Assembly: GCF_000429625.1 (NCBI RefSeq)
Contig: NZ_KE386928.1
Span: 101,913-165,912, forward strand
Source of the DNA: Azospirillum halopraeferens DSM 3675
GTDB taxonomy: Bacteria > Pseudomonadota > Alphaproteobacteria > Azospirillales > Azospirillaceae
Direction of reading: 5' to 3'
DNA length: 64,000 bases
Shown: piece after piece, positions 39,447-48,962 of the stretch
Numbering within the stretch: the stretch's first letter is position 1
Layout: every line of letters begins with the position of its first letter
Notes under the pieces: model-generated
Seen by the model: the letters and a program-made list of their open reading frames with translations, nothing else
The model's database searches: none
What the model was told of the DNA's origin: nothing
Program-made: the position numbers and the translations under genes

Positions 39447-39587
39447 ATGACGAGGATGCGCGGTGCGGTGGATGCACCGAGTCGTGCCGTGTTGCATCGC
39501 CCGGGTTGCTTCGTCATCTCCACCGTCCGTGACCCCGGACATGCGGGGTGTCTTGAACCATGGATGAACCGACAGGGAGAGAGAGCA

Positions 39588-39986
39588 ATGACTCCGGAGC
39601 AGATCGATGCCGTGCAGGCCAGTTTCCGGCAGGTGGCGGCGGTGCGGGAGGATGCGGCGGCACAATTCTATGACCGGCTGTTTACCCTGGACCCCGGCCT
39701 GCGCCCGCTGTTCAAGGGCGACATGGCCGAACAGCAGCGCAAGCTGATGGCCACCCTCGGTCTGGCGGTGGGATCCCTGAAGGCGCCCGAGGCGCTGGCC
39801 GGGCCCCTGCGGGAGCTGGGGGCGCGCCACCGTGACTATGGCGTGCAGGACGAGCATTACGCCACCGTCGCCGAGGCGCTTCTGTGGACGCTGGAGCGCA
39901 ACCTGGGTCCGGCGTTCACCGACGACGTGCGGGGCGCCTGGGTCGCCCTGTACGGCATGGTGGCCGAGGGAATGCGCCGGACCTGA
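39588..39986 (+). CDS. Single-domain globin
   Basis: 132 residues. MTPEQIDAVQASFRQVA start, LFxLDPGLRPLFKGDM, and the proximal haem ligand His81 in LGARHRDYGV, the usual F8 context of flavohaemoglobin-like single-domain globins. No reductase domain follows. Binds oxygen or NO; the role is inferred. GGGAGAGAGAG precedes the ATG. Divergent from the iron permease. Confidence 0.9.
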   Translation: MTPEQIDAVQASFRQVAAVREDAAAQFYDRLFTLDPGLRPLFKGDMAEQQRKLMATLGLAVGSLKAPEALAGPLRELGARHRDYGVQDEHYATVAEALLWTLERNLGPAFTDDVRGAWVALYGMVAEGMRRT

Positions 39987-40128
39987 CCGGCGCAGGTCCA
40001 TTCCGCCGGTTCCGGCCGGCGGAATGGCGCCGCCTGCGGTGTCCTTCCCTATGGCGCAGGCGGATGGAGCGTGCTACCAAGCCCGATCCCTGCCGTAGCC
40101 CGCCCCATCCGTTTCCGCTTCCTAGGCC

Positions 40129-41085
40129 ATGCAGACGTTCCTGGAATTCGAAAAGCCGATTGCCGAACTGGAAGGCAAGATCGAGGAGCTGCGTCACCTG
40201 ACCGACGCCGGCGACATCAACATCGCCGACGAGGTGGGCAAGCTCGAGGCCAAGGTCGACAAGCTGCTGCGGCAGACTTACGCCAAGCTGACGCCGGCGC
40301 AGAAGGTGCAGGTGGCCCGCCACCCCAACCGGCCGCACTGCCTGGACTATGTCGGCGCCCTCATCACCGACTTCACGCCGCTGGCGGGCGACCGCCACTT
40401 TGCCGAGGATCAGGCGGTCGTCGGCGGGCTGGGCCGCTTCCGCGGCCGCTCCGTGGTGGTGATCGGCCAGGAGAAGGGCAACGACACCGAGTCGCGCGTG
40501 CGCCACAACTTCGGCATGGCCAAGCCCGAGGGCTACCGCAAGGCGCAGCGCCTGATGCAGCTCGCCGACCGATTCGGCCTGCCGGTGCTGACGCTGGTGG
40601 ACACCGCCGGCGCCTATCCCGGTGTCGGCGCCGAGGAGCGCGGCCAGGCCGAGGCCATCGCCAAGAGCATCGAGTGCTGCCTGCGCCTGTCGGTGCCCAT
40701 GGTGGCCACGGTGATCGGCGAGGGCGGGTCGGGCGGTGCCATCGCCATCGCCGCCGCCGACCGGGTGCTGATGCTGGAGCACGCCATCTATTCGGTGATC
40801 TCGCCCGAAGGCTGCGCGTCGATCCTGTGGCGCAGCTCCGACATGGCGGGGGAGGCGGCCATCGCGCTGCGCCTCACCAGCCAGGACCTGAAGGAGCTGG
40901 GCGTCATCGACGGCGTGGTGAGCGAACCCATCGGCGGCGCCCACCGCGCCCCGGCGGAGACGTTCACGGCGCTGGGCGATGCCATCGAGGAGTCGCTGCG
41001 CGAACTGGACGGACTCGACGGTGCGGCCCTGCGCGCGGCGCGCCGGGCGAAGTTCCTGGAGATGGGCCAGAAGGGGCTGGGCTGA
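40129..41085 (+). CDS. accA: Acetyl-CoA carboxylase carboxyltransferase subunit alpha
   Basis: 318 residues, full length. [21 protein letters not shown] start, [20 protein letters not shown], and [12 protein letters not shown] oxyanion loop. With AccD it transfers the carboxyl group from biotin to acetyl-CoA, the first step of fatty-acid synthesis. Followed after 3 bases by the MAPEG gene. Confidence 0.97.
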   Translation: MQTFLEFEKPIAELEGKIEELRHLTDAGDINIADEVGKLEAKVDKLLRQTYAKLTPAQKVQVARHPNRPHCLDYVGALITDFTPLAGDRHFAEDQAVVGGLGRFRGRSVVVIGQEKGNDTESRVRHNFGMAKPEGYRKAQRLMQLADRFGLPVLTLVDTAGAYPGVGAEERGQAEAIAKSIECCLRLSVPMVATVIGEGGSGGAIAIAAADRVLMLEHAIYSVISPEGCASILWRSSDMAGEAAIALRLTSQDLKELGVIDGVVSEPIGGAHRAPAETFTALGDAIEESLRELDGLDGAALRAARRAKFLEMGQKGLG

Positions 41086-41088
41086 GCC

Positions 41089-41604
41089 ATGGCGGCGCCC
41101 GATCGCCGCCGTCTGCTGCCCCTGGCCGCCGCCGTCAACCTGACGGCCGTGGCGGTCACCGTCGCTCTCATGGTGCTGCTGACGCCGCCGCCCGGCGGCG
41201 CGGCACCGGCCGATCCCCTTGCGCTGGCGGCGCGCCTGTCCCTCTGGCCGGCGGCGGTGCTGTTCGCCATGATCGGCGGCGTCATCGTCGCCCGCGCCCT
41301 CGCCCGCGCGCTCAACCCCCTGGACGATCCGGAAAGCCGGCTTCAGCGTGTGGCCCAGCGGGTGCTGTCCAACACGGTCGAACAGACGCTGGTCTTCCTG
41401 CCGGCCCTGTGGGCGCTGGTGGTGTTGCTGCCGCCCGACCGGCTGGGCATGGCCGGCGTGTTCACCGGCCTGTTCGTGGCCGGGCGCCTGCTGTTCTGGG
41501 TTGGCTACCACATCCATCCCTTCGCCCGTGCTCCCGGCATGGCGATGACCATGACCGTCAACCTGGTGACGGTCGCCCGGGCGGCGTGGCTGGCCGTGGG
41601 ATGA
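41089..41604 (+). CDS. MAPEG-family membrane protein
   Basis: 171 residues with four membrane segments. VEQTLVFLPALWAL and GRLLFWVGYHIHPFARAPGMAMT match the MAPEG (membrane-associated eicosanoid/glutathione metabolism) pattern. The substrate is unknown. It is 3 bases after accA, so co-transcribed, and it converges on the corA gene with a 7-bp gap. Confidence 0.82.
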   Translation: MAAPDRRRLLPLAAAVNLTAVAVTVALMVLLTPPPGGAAPADPLALAARLSLWPAAVLFAMIGGVIVARALARALNPLDDPESRLQRVAQRVLSNTVEQTLVFLPALWALVVLLPPDRLGMAGVFTGLFVAGRLLFWVGYHIHPFARAPGMAMTMTVNLVTVARAAWLAVG

Positions 41605-41611
41605 CGCGGCC

Positions 41612-42577
41612 CTAAAGCCAGCCGCGCCAGCGGAACACGGTCAGCGGCACCACGGCGGACAGCACCATGGTGAGCAGGGCCAGCGGATAGCCCCAGACCT
41701 CGTGCTCTCCGGGGAAGTCGGGGAAGTTCATGCCGTAGATGCTGGCGACCAGGGTCGGCGGGAACAGCGCCACCGACAGGACGCTGACGATCTTGATGAT
41801 CTCCGTCTGCTGGGCGCCGATCTGGCCGAGCGAGGTGTCCAGCAGCAGCTTCACCTTGCCCGACAGGAAATGCGCGTACTCGTCCAGGCCGAAGGCGTCC
41901 ATCCGCGCGCCGCGCGCCCAGCGGCGCGTCTTCTTGCCGACCGGCGCCTCGCCGCGGGCCAGCAGGTCCAGCAGCCGTTCCAGGGCCGACAGGCTCTCAT
42001 GGGCCTTGGCGAAGAGGTGGCCCGCCTGGCCCAGGCGCTTCAGCATGGCGCCGGCGTCGGCGGCCGGGCCGGTGCGGCGGAAGGCGTCGCGGCCCAGCAA
42101 ATCGAGATCGGCGGCGGTGCGGCGCAGGACGGTGGCGGTGCGCTCCAGGATGCCGTCGATCAGCAGCCCCAGCACCGACGCGGCGTCGGCGTCGGGCAGG
42201 CCGCTGCGGGAAGCGCGGCGGCGCAGGGTGAGGAAGGCCTGCGGGTCGATGTGGTGCAGCGTGACCAACCGACGCCCGGCCAGGACGAAGGCGACCGGGG
42301 CCAGGCGCGGGGTGTCGGTGTCGGTCCACACCAGGGCCGGCACGGTGGCGTGCAGAGCGCCCGACACCTGGCGCAGGCGACTCGATTCCTCGATTTCCGC
42401 CAACTGCTCGCGGGTGGGCAGGCGCAGGCCAAGCAGGGCCTCGGTGCGGGCGACCTCATCGGGGGTGGGGTTCAGCAGGTCCAGCCAGACCGCGCCGTCG
42501 GGCAGCGGCTCCGGTCCGGTGTCGGCACCGCGGGCCCAGCGCACGGTGCCGCCGTCGCTGACGAAGACGTGCAGCAT
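41612..42577 (-). CDS. CorA-family divalent metal transporter
   Basis: 321 residues. Large soluble N-terminal domain, a long stalk helix and two C-terminal membrane segments with the signature GMN in IYGMNFPDFPG. Conducts Mg2+ or, in the ZntB branch, Zn2+; the sequence does not settle which. Last gene of argB-hypothetical-corA on the minus strand. Confidence 0.92.
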   Translation of the reverse strand: MLHVFVSDGGTVRWARGADTGPEPLPDGAVWLDLLNPTPDEVARTEALLGLRLPTREQLAEIEESSRLRQVSGALHATVPALVWTDTDTPRLAPVAFVLAGRRLVTLHHIDPQAFLTLRRRASRSGLPDADAASVLGLLIDGILERTATVLRRTAADLDLLGRDAFRRTGPAADAGAMLKRLGQAGHLFAKAHESLSALERLLDLLARGEAPVGKKTRRWARGARMDAFGLDEYAHFLSGKVKLLLDTSLGQIGAQQTEIIKIVSVLSVALFPPTLVASIYGMNFPDFPGEHEVWGYPLALLTMVLSAVVPLTVFRWRGWL

Positions 42578-42587
42578 CGCGCCGGGC

Positions 42588-42908
42588 TCAGGTGATCCGG
42601 CCGATGCGGCGCGGCTTCAGGGGGTGCGTCGTGTCGGTCGGCGCGGGCGCCGGCGGCGTGCCGCTGCCCTCCTCCGGCACCAGGGCGGGGGAGGCGCCCT
42701 CCGCGCGCAGCGCCGTCTCCAGCTTGCGGCGGAAGGCGCCGTCGTCGTCGCGGGTGTCGAGGAAGCGGGCCACCGCCTCGCGCGCGGTGTCGCGGTCGAA
42801 GGGCACCTTGCCGAAGGCGGCCAGCCGCGCCCGGTTCAGCAGCTTGGGGTCCAGGCTGCTGCGGATCTCGGCCATCTTGCGCAGCAGATCCTTGCGCAGG
42901 TCGGTCAT
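42588..42908 (-). CDS. Hypothetical protein, 106 residues
   Basis: No family recognised. An amphipathic N-terminal part (MTDLRKDLLRKMAEIRSSLD; KVPFDRDTAREAVARFL) and a Pro/Thr-rich tail. It sits between argB (27 bp) and corA (10 bp), so it is probably translated from the same mRNA. No signal or membrane segment. Confidence 0.7.
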   Translation of the reverse strand: MTDLRKDLLRKMAEIRSSLDPKLLNRARLAAFGKVPFDRDTAREAVARFLDTRDDDGAFRRKLETALRAEGASPALVPEEGSGTPPAPAPTDTTHPLKPRRIGRIT

Positions 42909-42935
42909 GGGCCCGTCTCCCCGCCCGTGTGCGGT

Positions 42936-43829
42936 CTACTCGCGCCCGATCAGGGTGCCGGCGCCGCCTTCGGTGAAGATCTCCAGCAGCAGCGCGTGCG
43001 GCACCCGGCCGTCGAGGATGACGGCGGCGTCCACCCCCTGCTCGACCGCATCGATGCAGGTCTCGATCTTGGGGATCATGCCGCCCGACGCGGTGCCGTC
43101 GGCGATGCGGCGCCGCGCCTCGTCCAGGGTCAGGCGGGGGATCAGGGTCTTGTCCTTGTCCAGCACGCCGGCCACGTCGGTCAGCAGGAAGAAGCGCGTC
43201 GCCCCCAGGGCCGAAGCGATGGCGCCGGCGGCGGTGTCGGCGTTGATGTTGTAGGTCTCGCCCTGGCGGTCGACGCCGACCGGGGCGATGACGGGGATGA
43301 TGTCCGCCTCGGCCAGGCTTTCCAGGATCGACGGGTTCACCTGGTGGGGCTCGCCGACGAAGCCCAGATCCAGCACCTTCTCGATGTTGCTGTCGGGGTC
43401 GCGCTGGGTGCGGCGCACCTTGCGGGCGATCAGGAGCTGGCCGTCCTTGCCCGACAGGCCGACGGCGCGGCCGCCCGCCTGGTTGATGGCGGAGACGATC
43501 TGCTTGTTGATGGAGCCGGCCAGCACCATCTCGACCACCTCCACCGTCTCCTTGTCGGTGACGCGCAGGCCGTCGATGAACGAACTCTTGATCTTCAGGC
43601 GTTCCAGCATCTGGCCGATCTGCGGGCCGCCGCCGTGCACCACCACCGGGTTGATGCCCACCTGCTTCAGCAGCACGATGTCGCGCGCGAACAGCTCCGC
43701 CAGGGAATCGTCACCCATGGCGTGGCCGCCGTACTTGATGACGAAGGTGCGGCCGGCGTAGCGGCGCATGTAGGGGAGCGCTTCGGACAGGGTGCGGGCT
43801 TTCGCCAGCCACTCTTCACGGTCGGTCAT
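42936..43829 (-). CDS. argB: Acetylglutamate kinase
   Basis: 297 residues from ATG 43829. [23 protein letters not shown], and [12 protein letters not shown] are the family motifs. Phosphorylates N-acetylglutamate in arginine synthesis and is usually feedback-inhibited by arginine. Commonly follows engB in alphaproteobacteria; here an antiporter gene and a small opposite-strand gene come between. Confidence 0.96.
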   Translation of the reverse strand: MTDREEWLAKARTLSEALPYMRRYAGRTFVIKYGGHAMGDDSLAELFARDIVLLKQVGINPVVVHGGGPQIGQMLERLKIKSSFIDGLRVTDKETVEVVEMVLAGSINKQIVSAINQAGGRAVGLSGKDGQLLIARKVRRTQRDPDSNIEKVLDLGFVGEPHQVNPSILESLAEADIIPVIAPVGVDRQGETYNINADTAAGAIASALGATRFFLLTDVAGVLDKDKTLIPRLTLDEARRRIADGTASGGMIPKIETCIDAVEQGVDAAVILDGRVPHALLLEIFTEGGAGTLIGRE

Positions 43830-43886
43830 CGGTGCGGGCGGCCAATCGTCGGGGTGGACATGTCGTCGGACTCTTATCGGAACCCG

Positions 43887-43910
43887 GCCCCCCTGCCTAG
43901 GGGGCTTTTT
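43887..43910 (+). terminator. Rho-independent terminator without an obvious gene before it
   Basis: GCCCCC (43887-43892), a 7-base loop, GGGGGC and five Ts on the plus strand. The only DNA before it on that strand is the antisense of argB. It lies 90 bases before the 53-aa gene, so it may end an antisense/leader transcript or act as an attenuator. Confidence 0.6.
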
Positions 43911-44000
43911 CGGCACGCGCGCACCGCCGGCGGGGAACCCGGATGCCCGCCGGCGGTTCCCATCCCGCACACCGCGCGTTCACCAACCGGGAGCCGAGCC

Positions 44001-44162
44001 ATGGACGACCGCGAGTCCCCTTCCAACCTGGACCGGGCGAAGGAGCTTTACGATTCGCCCGACCGCCGCGAGGTCGAGGAGGCCAACAAGAAGATCAAGG
44101 AGGAGAGCGGCAAGCCGCGCACCCCCCTGCTGCCCGGCGAGAAGAACAACCCGCCGGACTGA
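44001..44162 (+). CDS. Small hydrophilic hypothetical protein, 53 residues
   Basis: ATG 44001 with GGGAGCC upstream; 53 residues, strongly charged (MDDRESPSNLDRAKELYDSP; EEANKKIKEESGKPRTP), ending NPPD. The lysine and Glu content and clean codon use are unlike the shadow frames around it, so it looks like a real gene. No family recognised. Convergent with the antiporter gene (3-bp gap). Confidence 0.6.
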   Translation: MDDRESPSNLDRAKELYDSPDRREVEEANKKIKEESGKPRTPLLPGEKNNPPD

Positions 44163-44165
44163 TCC

Positions 44166-45416
44166 TCAGCCGTCGCGCCCCGCCGGCCGCCCCGCCGGCC
44201 GCCCGGCCAGCAGCGTCAGCGGCCGGGTGAGCGCGGTGGTGGCCAGCGCCATCAGCACCAGGGCCGAGAAGCCGGCGGGCGCCAGCACGCCGGCGTCCAG
44301 CAGGATGGTCAGGACGACCACCTCCATCAGCCCCTTGCACGACATCAGCGCGCCCAGGCGCCAGGCGTCGGCGCGGCTCTCGCCCGCCAGCAGGGCGGGC
44401 AGGGCGGTGCCGGCGATCTTGCCGGCCAGCGCGGTCGCCGTGGCCAGGGCGAACACCACCCACGGACCGCCGGCACCGAGATCGAGCGTCACCCGCAGCC
44501 CGGTGAGGGTGAAGAAGAACGGCAGCAACACCAGCGTCGCCACCGTGTCCAGCCGCTGGCGCAGGGCCGCCGCGGGGGCCTTGGGCATGATCGTGCCGGC
44601 GACGAAGGCGCCCAGCACGTAGTGCAGGCCGATCGCCTCGGTCACCGCCGCCGACACCAGCAGAACGGCGCAGGCGGTCATCACCGCCTCCTCCCCCGGG
44701 TGGCCGCCGGGGGCCAGCCGGGCCATCAGCCACTCCAGGAGCGGCCGCACCACGAACACCATCGCCGCGCCGTAGGCGACGCCGAGGACGGCCACCACCG
44801 CCACGCCGCCGAACCCGGCCCCGCGCCCCGACGCCCAGGCCAGCACCGCCGTCACCAGCAGCCACAGCGCCGCGTCGTTCACCGCGGCGTAGCTGAGGGC
44901 GAGCCGGCCCACCCGCTGCTCCAGCAGCCCCATCTCGCGCAGGATGGCGCCCAGCACGGGCAGGGCGGTGACGCCGATGGCCACGCCGAAGCCGGCGGCG
45001 AACAGCAGCGGCGTGGCGGCCGGTCCGGCCATGGCGGGGATCCGGTCCACCACCGCCAGCCCGACGACGGCGCCCAGCAGTGTGGGCACCGCCAGGCTGC
45101 TGAGGCCCACGGCCACCAGGGCGCCCGGCCGCTCGCGGAACTCGGTGGTGTCCACGTGCAGGCCGGTGAGGAAAGCGAAGAAGATGACGGCCAGCCAGGC
45201 CAGGCCCGACAGGGGCGCCAGCGCGTCGGGGGCGAACAGCACCGCCCACGCCTGCGGCGCCACGGCACCGAGGATCGAGGGACCCAGCGCGATCCCGAAC
45301 AGGATCTGCACCACCACCATGGGAACGATCCGCCGCAGGCCGGCCAGCCGCCACAGCAGGAAGGGGGCGACGATCAGCAGCGTCGCCTGCGCGAGGAACA
45401 GGAGGGCCGGCGTCAC
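44166..45416 (-). CDS. Cation:proton antiporter (CPA2/Kef-type), membrane domain only
   Basis: 416 residues, about 12 membrane segments. GVAIGVTALPVLGAILRE and FFAFLTGLHVDTTEF are typical of monovalent cation:proton antiporter-2 proteins. No RCK/TrkA nucleotide-binding domain follows, so it is shorter than KefB/KefC. The end is a short repeat (GRPAGRPAGRDG) from a 12-bp tandem DNA repeat. GTG start overlaps the engB stop (GTGA). Confidence 0.88.
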   Translation of the reverse strand: MTPALLFLAQATLLIVAPFLLWRLAGLRRIVPMVVVQILFGIALGPSILGAVAPQAWAVLFAPDALAPLSGLAWLAVIFFAFLTGLHVDTTEFRERPGALVAVGLSSLAVPTLLGAVVGLAVVDRIPAMAGPAATPLLFAAGFGVAIGVTALPVLGAILREMGLLEQRVGRLALSYAAVNDAALWLLVTAVLAWASGRGAGFGGVAVVAVLGVAYGAAMVFVVRPLLEWLMARLAPGGHPGEEAVMTACAVLLVSAAVTEAIGLHYVLGAFVAGTIMPKAPAAALRQRLDTVATLVLLPFFFTLTGLRVTLDLGAGGPWVVFALATATALAGKIAGTALPALLAGESRADAWRLGALMSCKGLMEVVVLTILLDAGVLAPAGFSALVLMALATTALTRPLTLLAGRPAGRPAGRDG

Positions 45417-46069
45417 GCGTCGGCGAGCGTCGCCAGGGCGGCGCGCAATTCGGGAATGCCCTCGCCCTTCTCCGAACTGGTGACGTGCACCTCCGGGAAG
45501 GCGGCGGGGTGCTTCTTCAGGTCTGCGGCGGTGCGGGCGCGCACGGCGTCCAGCTCCGCCGGCTTCACCTTGTCGGCCTTGGTCAGAACGACCTGGTACG
45601 GCACCGCCGCCTGGTCGAGCATGGTCATGATCTCGTGGTCGTTGGGCTTCAGCCCGTGGCGGCTGTCGATCAGAACACAGGCCCGGCGCAGCGTTACCCG
45701 CCCCTTGAGGAAGCGGCGGACCATGTCGGTCCACGCCTCCACCTTCTCCTTCGATTCCTTGGCGTAGCCGTAGCCGGGCATGTCCACCAGCCGCAGCCGG
45801 CCGCCCAGATCGAAGAAATTGAGCTGCTGCGTGCGCCCCGGCGTGTTGGAGGTGCGCGCCAGCGTCTTGCGGCCGGTCAGGGCGTTGATCAGGCTGGACT
45901 TGCCGACGTTGGACCGGCCGGCGAAGGCGACCTCGGGCAGGGAGGCGTCGGGAATCTGGTCGAGGGTCGCCGCGCCCCACACGAAGTCGCAGGGCCGGGC
46001 GAACAGCAGCCGCCCCGCTTCGATCTCGGCCTCGCCGAGGCCCCCGGTCAGGGTGGGCGGTTTGGTCAT
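45413..46069 (-). CDS. engB: Ribosome biogenesis GTP-binding protein
   Basis: 218 residues from ATG 46069. G1 GRSNVGKSS, G2/G3 region TSNTPGRTQQLNFF and DMPGYG, G4 LTKADK, G5 TSSEKG. Needed for large ribosomal subunit assembly. It follows yidC by 68 bp, in the conserved alphaproteobacterial order rpmH-rnpA-yidD-yidC-engB. Confidence 0.96.
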   Translation of the reverse strand: MTKPPTLTGGLGEAEIEAGRLLFARPCDFVWGAATLDQIPDASLPEVAFAGRSNVGKSSLINALTGRKTLARTSNTPGRTQQLNFFDLGGRLRLVDMPGYGYAKESKEKVEAWTDMVRRFLKGRVTLRRACVLIDSRHGLKPNDHEIMTMLDQAAVPYQVVLTKADKVKPAELDAVRARTAADLKKHPAAFPEVHVTSSEKGEGIPELRAALATLADA

Positions 46070-46137
46070 GGACGATTCCGGTCGGGGACGGGTTCCGGGG
46101 AAGGGCGGGGGGCCGCTGCGGCCCTCCGTCCGGTCGG

Positions 46138-47850
46138 TCAGGTGAACTTCACGCCGTCCTGGCGCATGATCACCCACTGCTGCGCCACCGACAGCAGGTT
46201 GTTCCATGCCCAGTAGATCACCAGACCGGCCGGGAAGCTGGCCAGCATGAAGGTGAAGACGATGGGCAGGAAGGCGAAGATCTTCTGCTGCACCGGGTCG
46301 GGCGGTGCCGGGTTCATCTTCTGCTGCAGCCACATGGTGATGCCCATGATGATCGGCCAGGCGCCCAGCATCAGCAGCGCCGGCGGGTCCCAGGGGATCA
46401 GGCCGAACAGGTTGAAGATGGACGTCGGGTCGGGCGCCGCAAGATCGTGGATCCAGCCGTAGAACGGAGCGTGCCGCATCTCAATGGACACGAACAGCAC
46501 CTTGTACAGCGCGAAGAACACCGGGATCTGCACCAGGATCGGCAGGCAGCCCGCCATCGGGTTGACCTTCTCGCGCTTGTAGAGCGCCATCAGTTCCTGG
46601 TTCATGCGGGGCTTGTCGTTTTCGAACTTCTCCCGCAGTTCCTGCATCTTGGGCTGCAGCTTCTTCATGCGGGCCATGGCGTGATAGGACTTGTTGGCCA
46701 GCGGGAAGAAGATCAGCTTGATGATGACGGTGAAGGCCAGGATCGCCAGTCCGAAGTTGCCCAGCAGCCCGGCCAGGACGTCCAGCGCGTAGAAGAACGG
46801 CTTGGTCAGGAAGTAGAACCAGCCGAAGTCGATGGCCAGGTCGAAGTTGGTGATGCCGTACTGCTCGGCGTAGGCGTCCAGCAGGCGCACCTGCTTGGCC
46901 CCGGCGAACAGGCGGGTGGTGTCCTCGGCGGTGGCGCCGGGGGCGACCTCGACCGCCTCACCCATCATGTCGACCTGGTAGCGGTCCTCGGTGCCGCGGC
47001 GGTTGTAGAGGAAGCGGGCCGTGGCGGACTCTGACTGGTCCGGCACCAGCGACACCAGCCAATACTTGTCGGTGATGCCGATCCAGCCGCCCGTGGTGTG
47101 GCGGGTGATGGTGCGGTCGTCGCGCAGGTCGGAGTAGTCCAGCTCCAGAAGCTTGCCGTCGAAGACGCCGAGCGGACCTTCGTGGAGGATGTAGAAGCCT
47201 TCGGTGCGCGGCGTGCCGTGGCGCGACGCCAGCCCGTAGGGCAGCAGGCGCACCGCCGTATCGCCGGTGTTGCGCACCCGCTGCACCACCGTGAACATGA
47301 AGTCGCGGTCGACGGAGATGGTGCGCTCGAACTCCAGACCCGCGCCGTTGTCCCACGTCATGGTCAGCGGCCGGTCCGGAGTGAGGGTGGCCTCACCCCG
47401 CACCGTCCATTCCGTGGTCGGCCCGGGGGCGGCGACGGCGCGGTCTTCCGGCACCCAGCCGAACTCGGCGAAATAGGCGTTGGGCGAGCCCTGCGGTGCC
47501 AGCAGCACGATCTCCGGGCTCGTCGGGTCCGGAGTCTCGTGGTAGCTGGCCAGCGTCAGGTCGTCGATGCGCCCGCCCACCAGGTTGACCGAGCCGTGCA
47601 GCGACGGCGTGTCGATTCGCACGCGCTGGCCGGCGGCGTGCTGCTCGGCGATGAGACGGGCGCGGTCGCGCGTGCCCTCCGGCGCCGTGGCACCGGGCGG
47701 AACGGTGACCGTCTGCTCGGTCTGCGCCTGCTGCTGCGCCAGCTGCGCCTGCCGCTGCTCCATCCGGGGCGCCTCGTAGAGGAGCTGGAAGCCGAGCAGG
47801 ATGGCGATCGACAGCACGATCGCGAGAAGAAGGTTGCGTTGGTCGGTCAT
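46138..47850 (-). CDS. yidC: Membrane protein insertase YidC
   Basis: 570 residues. N-terminal anchor (NLLLAIVLSIAILLGFQLLY), large periplasmic beta domain (about 60-340) and the five-segment insertase core with KLIFFPLANKSYHAMARMKKLQP and NPMAGCLPILVQIPVFFALYKVLF. Inserts and folds inner-membrane proteins with or without Sec. Confidence 0.97.
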   Translation of the reverse strand: MTDQRNLLLAIVLSIAILLGFQLLYEAPRMEQRQAQLAQQQAQTEQTVTVPPGATAPEGTRDRARLIAEQHAAGQRVRIDTPSLHGSVNLVGGRIDDLTLASYHETPDPTSPEIVLLAPQGSPNAYFAEFGWVPEDRAVAAPGPTTEWTVRGEATLTPDRPLTMTWDNGAGLEFERTISVDRDFMFTVVQRVRNTGDTAVRLLPYGLASRHGTPRTEGFYILHEGPLGVFDGKLLELDYSDLRDDRTITRHTTGGWIGITDKYWLVSLVPDQSESATARFLYNRRGTEDRYQVDMMGEAVEVAPGATAEDTTRLFAGAKQVRLLDAYAEQYGITNFDLAIDFGWFYFLTKPFFYALDVLAGLLGNFGLAILAFTVIIKLIFFPLANKSYHAMARMKKLQPKMQELREKFENDKPRMNQELMALYKREKVNPMAGCLPILVQIPVFFALYKVLFVSIEMRHAPFYGWIHDLAAPDPTSIFNLFGLIPWDPPALLMLGAWPIIMGITMWLQQKMNPAPPDPVQQKIFAFLPIVFTFMLASFPAGLVIYWAWNNLLSVAQQWVIMRQDGVKFT

Positions 47851-47919
47851 GGCTCCCCGAGTGTGTCCGTCGGGCCTTGCGTCAATGGGCCGTACCGGGC
47901 CGGCGGCGGCGGGGCCGGC

Positions 47920-48243
47920 CTAGTGGTGATGGTGCGCCGGCCCATGCGAGCCGCCGCACGTCCCGTGATCGTGGGATGCGCGGCCGTCGCGGGCGGCGGG
48001 CTGCCCCGGTTCGGGCACCGGGTCATAGCCCGACCCGCCCCAGGGATGGCAGCGCGACAGGCGCCGGATGGTCAGCCAGCTTCCCCGGATCGCGCCGTGC
48101 TTAGATAGCGCGTCCAGCGCGTAGTTGGAACAGGTGGGAAGATACCGGCAGGTCTGCCCGATGAACGGCGAGAGCGTCCACTGGTACAGGATGACCAGGG
48201 CGCGCAGGATGTGCGTCATCGGGCTGAGGCGCGGTGTGCTCAT
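47920..48243 (-). CDS. yidD: Membrane protein insertion efficiency factor YidD, His-rich tail
   Basis: 107 residues from ATG 48243, which overlaps the rnpA stop (ATGA). The core [24 protein letters not shown]-type motif is present ([12 protein letters not shown]). After the core comes an unusual tail ending [16 protein letters not shown], which could bind metal. Helps YidC-dependent insertion. Confidence 0.92.
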   Translation of the reverse strand: MSTPRLSPMTHILRALVILYQWTLSPFIGQTCRYLPTCSNYALDALSKHGAIRGSWLTIRRLSRCHPWGGSGYDPVPEPGQPAARDGRASHDHGTCGGSHGPAHHHH

Positions 48244-48659
48244 GGCCGGGGTTCCTCCGGGACCGTCTCCGGGCCGGGCGCGGGGTCGCGCCACAGGCCA
48301 AGGCGTTTGAGGCCGGTCCGCAGGTCGCCCAGCAGCTCCGGCCAGGGCCGGGTGGCGGTTTCCCGCCGCGCGACCAGGACGAAGTCGTGGCCGGGCGCCG
48401 CGTGGGCGGCCAGAACCTGCCTCGCCGCCTCGCGCAGGCGGCGGCGGGCGCGGTTGCGGACGACGGCGTTGCCGACCTTGCGGCTTGCCGTCAGCCCAAT
48501 ACGAAGCGGCGGCTCGCCGGGGGCGGGCCGCTGCCGGTCATCATGTCGGCGCACCTGCAGGATCAGGCCGGGGGCGACGTGCTTGCGGCGCGTCCCGGCC
48601 ACGGCCAGGAACTCCGGCCGCCGCTTCAGGCGCCCGACCGCACGGTCCGGCGCCATCAT
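48240..48659 (-). CDS. rnpA: Ribonuclease P protein component
   Basis: 139 residues. [12 protein letters not shown] start and the RNA-binding [18 protein letters not shown], the family signature RNRxKRxxR. Protein subunit of RNase P, which matures tRNA 5' ends. Directly after rpmH; overlaps yidD by 4 bases. Confidence 0.95.
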   Translation of the reverse strand: MMAPDRAVGRLKRRPEFLAVAGTRRKHVAPGLILQVRRHDDRQRPAPGEPPLRIGLTASRKVGNAVVRNRARRRLREAARQVLAAHAAPGHDFVLVARRETATRPWPELLGDLRTGLKRLGLWRDPAPGPETVPEEPRP

Positions 48660-48666
48660 CGCCTCC

Positions 48667-48801
48667 TCAGGCGCTCAGGACCTTCCGGCCCTTGGCGCGG
48701 CGGCGGGACAGGACCTTGCGGCCACCCACCGTGGCCATGCGGGCGCGGAAACCATGCCGGCGCTTGCGCACGATTTTGCTGGGCTGGTACGTGCGTTTCA
48801 C
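48667..48801 (-). CDS. rpmH: Ribosomal protein L34
   Basis: 44 residues from a GTG start (48801) preceded by [24 protein letters not shown] is the universal L34 start, followed by [20 protein letters not shown]. First gene of the rpmH operon; a near-ideal promoter lies 50-75 bp upstream. Confidence 0.97.
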   Translation of the reverse strand: MKRTYQPSKIVRKRRHGFRARMATVGGRKVLSRRRAKGRKVLSA

Positions 48802-48847
48802 GACACTTTACTCCGTCAGACAGATCGCGGGACAAAATGAGCCCCGC

Positions 48848-48876
48848 TGTATAGAGACACGGGGGGGCCGAGTCAA
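48848..48876 (-). promoter_or_regulatory. Sigma70-type promoter of the rpmH operon
   Basis: On the minus strand: TTGACT (48876-48871), a 17-bp spacer, TATACA (48853-48848). This is the best consensus promoter in the window and is about 47 bp before the rpmH start. Confidence 0.75.
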
Positions 48877-48962
48877 CGCCAACCGGCGACCGGCCACCCC
48901 CTTTTGCACCCTTGCACCCGGAACACCGGGAGCGCAGTCCGGTTTCGCTTGAGGCGACCGGG

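Noticed and set aside
36591-40001. Open frame of over 1,100 codons on the minus strand across the pirin, permease and globin genes
   Set aside because: Composition is Arg/Gly/Pro-rich without motifs and it covers well-recognised genes in other frames; it is a product of the high GC content.
44170-44215. CRISPR-like or minisatellite repeat
   Set aside because: Only a short 12-bp tandem repeat within the antiporter C terminus (GRPAGRPAG), no spacers.
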